Translations under genes and position numbers: made by a program
Notes under the pieces: generated by a model
Told to the model about the DNA's origin: nothing
Databases searched by the model: none
What the model saw: only the letters and a program-made list of their open reading frames with translations
Assembly: GCA_016800925.1 (NCBI GenBank)
Contig: JABCPU010000018.1
Coordinates: forward strand, 310,001 to 374,000
Source of the DNA: Suillus spraguei
Lineage: Eukaryota > Basidiomycota > Agaricomycetes > Boletales > Suillaceae
Reading direction: 5' to 3'
DNA: 64,000 bases
In this document: positions 62,936 through 64,000 of the stretch, in pieces
How the letters are laid out: every line of letters begins with the position of its first letter
Position numbering within the stretch: position 1 is the first letter of the stretch

Positions 62936-63408
62936 TGTTACAGTTGTACGTACCCCTATTCATTTTCCCTTTATCTTCTTACTTGTATATCATGTCACAT
63001 GACTTGACTCATATGCTCAATGCATCTGTACAATACATGCCTTCCTTATTAGGATATGCAGTTACATTCTCATGGTTACTTGGTCTGTGCACACATATCT
63101 ACCTATATAAGCACAGTGTACTTGTAGTAGATTCTTTACTTTAATCTTACTAGGTTTTACCTGGAATCTCCTTCGCTTAGGTCTCCAACCTAAGTCGTCT
63201 TGAATCGTCTCTAAGTCTAAGCACTCCTTAGCCTTAGTCTCTATTCTCGCAGAACCTCTTAGACTTGTCTTTGAGGCCGAACCCTTGATCGTACTCGGAA
63301 CGCGTTCCTTGTACTTTCACCTTGTCCTCTTCTGGACATTGTAGAACCTCCCAGCAGACTGGCTGTGTCTTTTCACTGTCGCTGGTGACGCCATCCTAGT
63401 TCGTAACA
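62936..63408 (+). repeat. 5' LTR of the younger Gypsy element
   Basis: Ends in the inverted hexamer TGTTAC / GTAACA. Contains TATATAA at 63104-63110, with the putative transcript start (R) at 63138, 34 bases further on. Matches the solo LTR at 58931-59404 in reverse orientation. Confidence 0.92.
63104..63110 (+). promoter_or_regulatory. LTR TATA box
   Basis: TATATAA lies 34 bases upstream of the 11-base segment proposed as the 5' end of the retrotransposon RNA, the usual spacing for RNA polymerase II initiation. Confidence 0.65.
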
Positions 63409-63409
63409 A

Positions 63410-63420
63410 AAGATTAAAGT
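63410..63420 (+). promoter_or_regulatory. self-primer binding site (putative)
   Basis: AAGATTAAAGT begins one base after the LTR end and is the exact reverse complement of ACTTTAATCTT at 63138-63148 within the LTR, with no match on either side beyond the 11 bases. In Tf1 and sushi elements the first 11 bases of the RNA fold back on such a site to prime reverse transcription. I saw no obvious tRNA 3'-end complement (TGG...) at this place. Confidence 0.75.
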
Positions 63421-63607
63421 CTACCTGATCGTCGACTATCAGTCTTCGACCCTGAACCCTGATTGCTTAAATAAGCAGATTAGCGTACGCATACGCTAAA
63501 CCGATTGTCAAGAGAAGCCCTCTGACAGAAGACAAGCCCTAACAGACAGCAAGACAGCGCGTGTAGGCACCGAGAAAGTATAACTCACAAAACGAATCGC
63601 CAATGTG

Positions 63608-64000
63608 ATGACCAAAGAATTTGAATACAAAATCGGTCAGCCAACCGGTTTTGATGGAGATCATGACAAATCTCGCGAATTTATCCAGTCATGCAATCTA
63701 TGCTTCGACATCAACGAAAAGCTTTACACCACTGACAAGCAGAAGATCATTTTCATAACATCCTTCATGACTGAAAAGAATGCTAGATCTTGGAAAGAGC
63801 AATTCCTTGACCATGCTCAATCAACCGACACCTCTGGACAAAAAGTTGGTTATGGAACAATGGTGGATTTTATGAAAAGCTTCAAAGAAGCCTTCGACCC
63901 AGTGGATACTAAAGGAACCGCACTCACAAAACTCAGGGACCTCAAACAAGGAAGCGGAGATCTCCATACTTACATCGCTGACTTCGAGGCACTTGCAGCC
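63608..64000 (+). CDS. retrotransposon Gag (partial, runs off the window)
   Basis: The open frame starts MTKEFEYKIGQPTGFDGDHD (63608). It has the Retrotrans_gag-type pattern: FIQSCNLCFDINEKLYTTDK then QKIIFITSFM, TEKNARSWKEQFLDHA, GYGTMVDFMKSFKEAFDPVD then TKGTALTKLRDLKQG and YIADFEALAA. An earlier ATG at 63603 is followed at once by TGA. The leader is about 200 bases. The frame is still open at the window end. Confidence 0.88.
   Translation, partial: MTKEFEYKIGQPTGFDGDHDKSREFIQSCNLCFDINEKLYTTDKQKIIFITSFMTEKNARSWKEQFLDHAQSTDTSGQKVGYGTMVDFMKSFKEAFDPVDTKGTALTKLRDLKQGSGDLHTYIADFEALAA

Larger units (their letters stand above)
62936..64000 (+). mobile_element. younger Ty3/Gypsy retrotransposon, Tf1/sushi-like, 5' part
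   Basis: A 473-bp 5' LTR (62936-63408), a primer-binding site, a leader and an open gag frame that runs off the window. It is inserted in the 3' LTR of the old element. The LTR is intact with TGTTAC...GTAACA ends. No stop or frameshift is seen in the 131 codons of gag available, so it may be recent and possibly still active. Pol, the 3' LTR and the right target duplication are outside the window. Confidence 0.88.

Noticed and set aside
62936..63408. Reading the LTR at 62936 as a second solo LTR
   Set aside because: It is directly followed by a primer-binding site, a leader and an open gag on the same strand. A right-hand target duplication (GTAAA) is not found at 63409-63413, so it is the 5' LTR of an element running off the window.
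63402..63408. The LTR-end hexamer GTAACA as chance palindrome only
   Set aside because: The same TGTTAC/GTAACA ends occur in the solo LTR that has a 5-bp target duplication, so the boundaries are real element ends.

Overview
This window comes from a filamentous basidiomycete, most likely an Agaricomycete mushroom-forming fungus. Genes are split by many short introns (about 50-60 bases, GT-AG), they lie close together on both strands, and the recognisable proteins and transposon families are of basidiomycete type. No rRNA, CRISPR array or intact tRNA gene was seen. Exon limits come from reading frames, splice signals and recalled family alignments, so individual junctions may be off by a few bases.

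Left end (1-9,700): a segmental duplication carrying two aldo-keto reductase genes (pyridoxal-reductase type). The copy at 338-1939 reads intact. The copy at 6869-8470 carries an in-frame stop just after its catalytic tyrosine and is probably a pseudogene. Copy A also holds an 833-bp TIR element with TA flanks and a decayed DDE transposase. Between the copies lie a hAT-like fragment and a tandem array of about 145-bp units, each with a tRNA-Leu(CAA)-like core followed by a T-run.

Centre (9,700-53,900): a dense block of conserved housekeeping genes. In order: phosphatidylinositol synthase (-), plasma-membrane syntaxin (-), a Msp1-like AAA ATPase (+), Nse1 of SMC5/6 (-), phosphatidylserine synthase (-), primase large subunit (-), a very large Ser/Pro-rich repeat protein (-), USP7/Ubp15 deubiquitinase (+), Sec66 (-), mitochondrial citrate synthase (+), a conserved protein of unknown function (-), PP2A B56 subunit (+), cytosolic Hsp70 with a heat-shock promoter (+), a TBC RabGAP (+), succinate dehydrogenase flavoprotein (+), an SPF45-like splicing factor (+) and a secreted aspartic protease (-). 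The genes do not form one pathway. PI and PS synthase, two enzymes that compete for CDP-diacylglycerol, lie 7 kb apart, and two TCA-cycle enzymes lie 10 kb apart.

Right end (53,900-64,000): a transposon graveyard. It holds a decayed Harbinger-type transposase, a lone LTR-like fragment, and an old, stop-riddled Ty3/Gypsy element that lacks the end of RNase H and all of integrase. Two insertions of a younger Gypsy family have landed inside it: a solo LTR with a perfect 5-bp target duplication, and the start of an apparently intact element running off the window. The younger element has an 11-base sequence just after its LTR that is the exact reverse complement of the likely transcript start inside the LTR. 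This is the hallmark of Tf1/sushi-type self-primed reverse transcription and is the most distinctive mechanistic signal in the window.
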